From Paraclostridium bifermentans (GTDB lineage Bacteria > Bacillota > Clostridia > Peptostreptococcales > Peptostreptococcaceae), in contig NZ_CP079738.1 in NCBI RefSeq assembly GCF_019916025.1, forward strand, positions 1 to 64,000: a stretch of 64,000 bases of DNA, read 5' to 3'. Positions 61,329 to 64,000 of the stretch are shown here, piece after piece. The translations under genes were made by a program, and so were the position numbers. Under the pieces are notes generated by a model. It ran no database searches, was not told the origin of the DNA, and saw only the letters and a program-made list of their open reading frames with translations. How positions within the stretch are numbered: position 1 is the first letter of the stretch; every line of letters begins with the position of its first letter.

Positions 61329-62588
61329 TTACTTAAGAAGTAATTGTATTACAGTTGAAGATGTTACTATGACAAGGCCTATAATTATTTCATATGGCAA
61401 TAACTTAAATCTTTCTTTAATTTCCATAGAAACACTTTTTGAGCTTGCGTGAAATAATGCACCATGAGGTAAATGTTCAAATACACAAGCACCTGCATTA
61501 ACCATTGCAGCGCCTGCTACTCCAGATAATCCAGAACTTAGGATTGCACTAGAAAATGTAGATGATGCTACTGTTGCACCTCCAGTAGTAGATGCTGTAG
61601 CTAGTGACATCACAACTCCAGAAATAGGTGCAAGTAAAACCTGAGGTATACTAAGCATAGCAAGGAGTTCTGTTGTACTATGTTGTAAGTTTGACATCTG
61701 TATAATACCAACTAATGTTCCTGTACCTAGTAACAAAATACATACACCTTGCATTTTTTTAACTCCATATGATAGATACTCTTTTGTTTTATGTACATTC
61801 TTAGTAGCCAATATACTGACAACAGCTCCTGCAGGCAAAGCTACAAGTGGATCTACAACTATAGTAGATACATTCCCTAAAAATAGTAATATTATTGATA
61901 CAATAGGACCTATTAGTGAAGCAAACAAACTAGGCAAATTCTCATCTTCATCTAATTTTATCTCTATTTCAACTTTACTACCTTTGTTAATCAACATATT
62001 TGCAAGTATAGTAGTAATAATTACTCCAAATATAGCTGGTATTACATTTGCAAGCATAACACTAGATAAGTCAACGTTAAAATTACTTGCTGCTGCCAAT
62101 GTATTTGGGTTAGGAGATATAATATTACCAGCTTTACCTCCCCCAAGTGCTGCAAGTAGTATTGCTAGTTTAGAGTATCCAAGTTTATTTCCCATAGCCA
62201 TTCCTATTGGCCCTACAGTAAGGACTACTACGTCTAAGTCAACACCAACGCCTGCCAAGATCATAGAAGATAGGACTATTCCAAGTATTGCTTTTTTTAA
62301 TCCTAGTAATCTAATAATCTCTTCTGAAATTTTATCAACTGCGCCTGTTTTTATAAGTGTTGCTGCTAAGAATCCTGATGTCATAACTCTAAGTATTGCA
62401 GGAGCCATAGACTTCCCACCATCAGCCATATACGTTATGGTGTCCACTAAATTTGAGCCACCTATTAAGCCCCCGACTAAAGCTCCAAATACCAAACAGT
62501 AAAATGGCTCAAACCTTTTTATAATGAGTATAATTGCAACTAATAACCCAATGATTGCTCCAGTAGTTGTTATTGGCACAACCATCAC
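61329..62588 (-). CDS. GntP family permease
   Basis: A 419-residue proton symporter of the gluconate permease family with about twelve membrane helices. Typical segments are LILAGVGVDLDVVVLTVGPIGMAMG, LAALGGGKAGNIISPNPNTLAAASNF and LPHGALFHASSKS near the end. Members import gluconate and related sugar or hydroxy acids; the substrate is not fixed by sequence. It is divergent from an XRE-cupin regulator that probably controls it. Confidence 0.88.
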   Translation of the reverse strand: MMVVPITTTGAIIGLLVAIILIIKRFEPFYCLVFGALVGGLIGGSNLVDTITYMADGGKSMAPAILRVMTSGFLAATLIKTGAVDKISEEIIRLLGLKKAILGIVLSSMILAGVGVDLDVVVLTVGPIGMAMGNKLGYSKLAILLAALGGGKAGNIISPNPNTLAAASNFNVDLSSVMLANVIPAIFGVIITTILANMLINKGSKVEIEIKLDEDENLPSLFASLIGPIVSIILLFLGNVSTIVVDPLVALPAGAVVSILATKNVHKTKEYLSYGVKKMQGVCILLLGTGTLVGIIQMSNLQHSTTELLAMLSIPQVLLAPISGVVMSLATASTTGGATVASSTFSSAILSSGLSGVAGAAMVNAGACVFEHLPHGALFHASSKSVSMEIKERFKLLPYEIIIGLVIVTSSTVIQLLLK

Positions 62589-62773
62589 TCCCCTCTATAA
62601 TGTTTACACCTCTTGATGTTTATATTGATTGTATATAATTTAAACAAATGTGTCAAATATAATTTAATTAATTAAATGTGATTTAACTTTGTTTGTGAAA
62701 TATTTCTATGTTATAATTAAAATCATTAAGTTAAAAATTATAATTATTTGAAATAAATTTTTTGGAGGTATTA

Positions 62774-63319
62774 ATGTCTGAAATAAATATAGGTGAAAAA
62801 ATATCACAGATAAGAAAAAGTAAAGACCTAAGTGTAAGGGATTTATCAAAATTATGTGGAGTTACTGCTTCTATGCTAAGTCAGATAGAAAGAGGAATCG
62901 CAAATCCATCTGTGAACTCTTTAAAATCTATTGCATCTGCACTTAACGTGCCATTATTTACATTTTTTACATCAGAAGTTTCTAAAAAAGATATGATAGT
63001 TAGAAAAGAAAATAGAAAAAAAGTAATACTTCCTGGAAGTGATGATGTTGTTTATGATGTATTAGCTCCAGACCTTACTAGTGACTTGGAGTTTGCAATT
63101 ATGAGTTTATCTCCTGGGTCGGTATCTAGTAGTGAAAATATTCAACACAAAGGGTATGAAATTGCATACTTGCTAGAGGGTGAAGTAGATTTATATTTAG
63201 ATGATGAAAAGTTTACATTATATCAAGGTGATAGTGTTAAGACTCCAGCAGGTGTAAAGCATCGTTGGGAGAACAAATCAAATTCAAATGCAAAAGTAAT
63301 TTTTGCTGTTATACTTTAA
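62774..63319 (+). CDS. XRE family regulator with C-terminal cupin
   Basis: A 181-residue protein. The helix-turn-helix is at residues 6-60 (ISQIRKSKDLSVRDLSKLCGVTASMLSQIERGIANPSVNSLKSIASALN). The cupin effector domain is at 110-181 (GYEIAYLLEGEVDLYLDDEKFTLYQGDSVKTPAGVKHRWENKS). This two-domain type commonly controls adjacent transport or catabolic genes, here the GntP permease. The ATG at 62774 follows GGAGGT; a start 12 bases earlier overlaps that site. Confidence 0.9.
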   Translation: MSEINIGEKISQIRKSKDLSVRDLSKLCGVTASMLSQIERGIANPSVNSLKSIASALNVPLFTFFTSEVSKKDMIVRKENRKKVILPGSDDVVYDVLAPDLTSDLEFAIMSLSPGSVSSSENIQHKGYEIAYLLEGEVDLYLDDEKFTLYQGDSVKTPAGVKHRWENKSNSNAKVIFAVIL

Positions 63320-63335
63320 TTTTTTTATAATATGA

Positions 63336-63373
63336 AAAAAGACAACTCCATGATAGTGTAGTTGTCTTTTATT
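63336..63373. terminator. Bidirectional terminator
   Basis: AAAAGACAACT pairs with AGTTGTCTTTT around a 12-base loop, between the convergent regulator and modA-like genes. Confidence 0.9.
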
Positions 63374-63417
63374 ATATTTAAGTATAAATATAAATAATAG
63401 TTTAATATAATCGCTAA

Positions 63418-64000
63418 TTAATTTTTAATAGGTTTATATCCGCAATTGACTAAAATATTTTGTCCTTTTTCACTAAAAAGATAATCTTCAAATTTTTTAG
63501 CCTCATCAGGAACTTTACTAGCTTTTATAACCGCTACAGGATACACTATAGGGGAATGAGCATCTTCCTTTGTTGTTTCTACAATTTTTATATTATCTAC
63601 ACCTAGAGTATCACTATAGTAAACAAAACCTGCTTGTGTATTTTCAGATTGAGTCCATGCTAAAACTTGTTTAACATCTTTTGCAAAGACTAACTTATCT
63701 TTTAACTTATCTTCTAAATTTAAGTTAGTTAACACTTCGTATGCATATTTTCCAGCAGGAACACTTTCTGGCTCGCCAACGCCTAGCTTTTGTACTTTAT
63801 CAGTTTTTAAATCATTTATAGATGATATATCACTGTTTTTTGGAGCTATTAAAACCAAGTCATTTTTTACTAAGTTTTTATATGTATTTTCTTCTAGTAA
63901 TTTTTTTTCGTCTAGTTCTTTAATTTGTTTTTCACCTGCAGATATAAATACATCACAAGGAGCACCTTGTTCTATTTGCTTTTGTAACGATCCAGATCCA
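63418..64000 (-). CDS. modA: Molybdate ABC transporter substrate-binding protein, partial (5' end outside window)
   Basis: The reading frame is open to the window edge (GSLQKQIEQGAPCDVFISAGEKQ ... LGVGEPESVPAGKYAYEVL ... VVYPVAVIKASKVPDEAKKFEDYLFS with I for the first V), matching the C-terminal two-thirds of ModA, which binds molybdate or tungstate outside the cell. The conserved GAPCDVFISA loop and PAGKYA are visible. The lipoprotein signal lies beyond the window. The permease and ATPase genes are not downstream on this strand, so they may be upstream or elsewhere. Confidence 0.85.
   Translation of the reverse strand, partial: GSGSLQKQIEQGAPCDVFISAGEKQIKELDEKKLLEENTYKNLVKNDLVLIAPKNSDISSINDLKTDKVQKLGVGEPESVPAGKYAYEVLTNLNLEDKLKDKLVFAKDVKQVLAWTQSENTQAGFVYYSDTLGVDNIKIVETTKEDAHSPIVYPVAVIKASKVPDEAKKFEDYLFSEKGQNILVNCGYKPIKN

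Noticed and set aside
61984-62502. 172-codon plus-strand ORF opposite the GntP permease
   Set aside because: It is entirely within the well-supported permease gene and its composition is that of an antisense shadow.

Overview
The window is very AT-rich, and its gene content points to an anaerobic Gram-positive of the class Clostridia (Clostridiaceae or Peptostreptococcaceae). The support is a clostridial-type agr locus with an AgrD whose core reads TCLWY, an archaeal-type aspartyl-tRNA synthetase under a T-box, strong GGAGG ribosome binding sites, and a tandem family of Cys-rich peptides that resembles, from memory, the 'Clo7bot' peptides of C. botulinum. A Rep_3-type initiator gene (48522-49625) beside a 264-bp iteron array (49781-50044) suggests a large plasmid or chromid, or a chromosome with an integrated plasmid. 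No partition genes, rRNA, tRNA or CRISPR arrays are visible.

Layout. 1-6.4 kb: truncated M20 amidohydrolase, small membrane proteins and a lipoprotein, a GNAT, a CPBP protease and a MacB-like ABC protein. 6.9-13.4 kb: a peptide natural-product (RiPP) locus read leftward. It has nine short Cys-rich precursors (seven too short for ordinary gene callers), a radical SAM/SPASM maturase, a HExxH protease, an ABC exporter and a DUF4097-like protein. 13.8-17 kb: housekeeping-like genes, gene remnants and copies of a dispersed intergenic repeat. 17-23.2 kb: an agr quorum-sensing operon in the order agrA-agrC-agrB-agrD, followed on the same strand by a second radical SAM protein and an ABC-2 exporter. 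A LytTR-like direct repeat precedes the second group. 23.5-46.5 kb: accessory genes, including AspRS with its T-box, a Crp/Fnr regulator divergent from a YdcZ pair, a two-component propeller kinase, a sigma/anti-sigma pair, PadR/membrane-protein pairs, a B12-type radical SAM protein, a MarR operon and an uncharacterised zinc/HNH-like protein. 46.7-50.5 kb: MFS transporter, replication initiator and iterons. 50.5-64 kb: double GNAT, DUF2089/SHOCT-like genes ahead of an MreB, a lone FakA-type domain, PadR/DUF1129, a second sigma/anti-sigma pair, DUF1538 plus a tandem PII protein, a GntP permease with a divergent XRE-cupin regulator, and a truncated ModA.

How they work together. The strongest system is the nine-precursor RiPP locus, which contains modification, proteolysis and export genes in one strand-coherent block. 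The neighbouring agr system and second radical SAM/ABC group suggest that cell-density sensing controls peptide production nearby, but that link is inference. Recurring non-coding structure includes five copies of a degenerate repeat, two related long palindromic hairpins plus a third similar one, isolated iterons up to 23 kb from the origin, and an interlocked double inverted repeat over a padR promoter.
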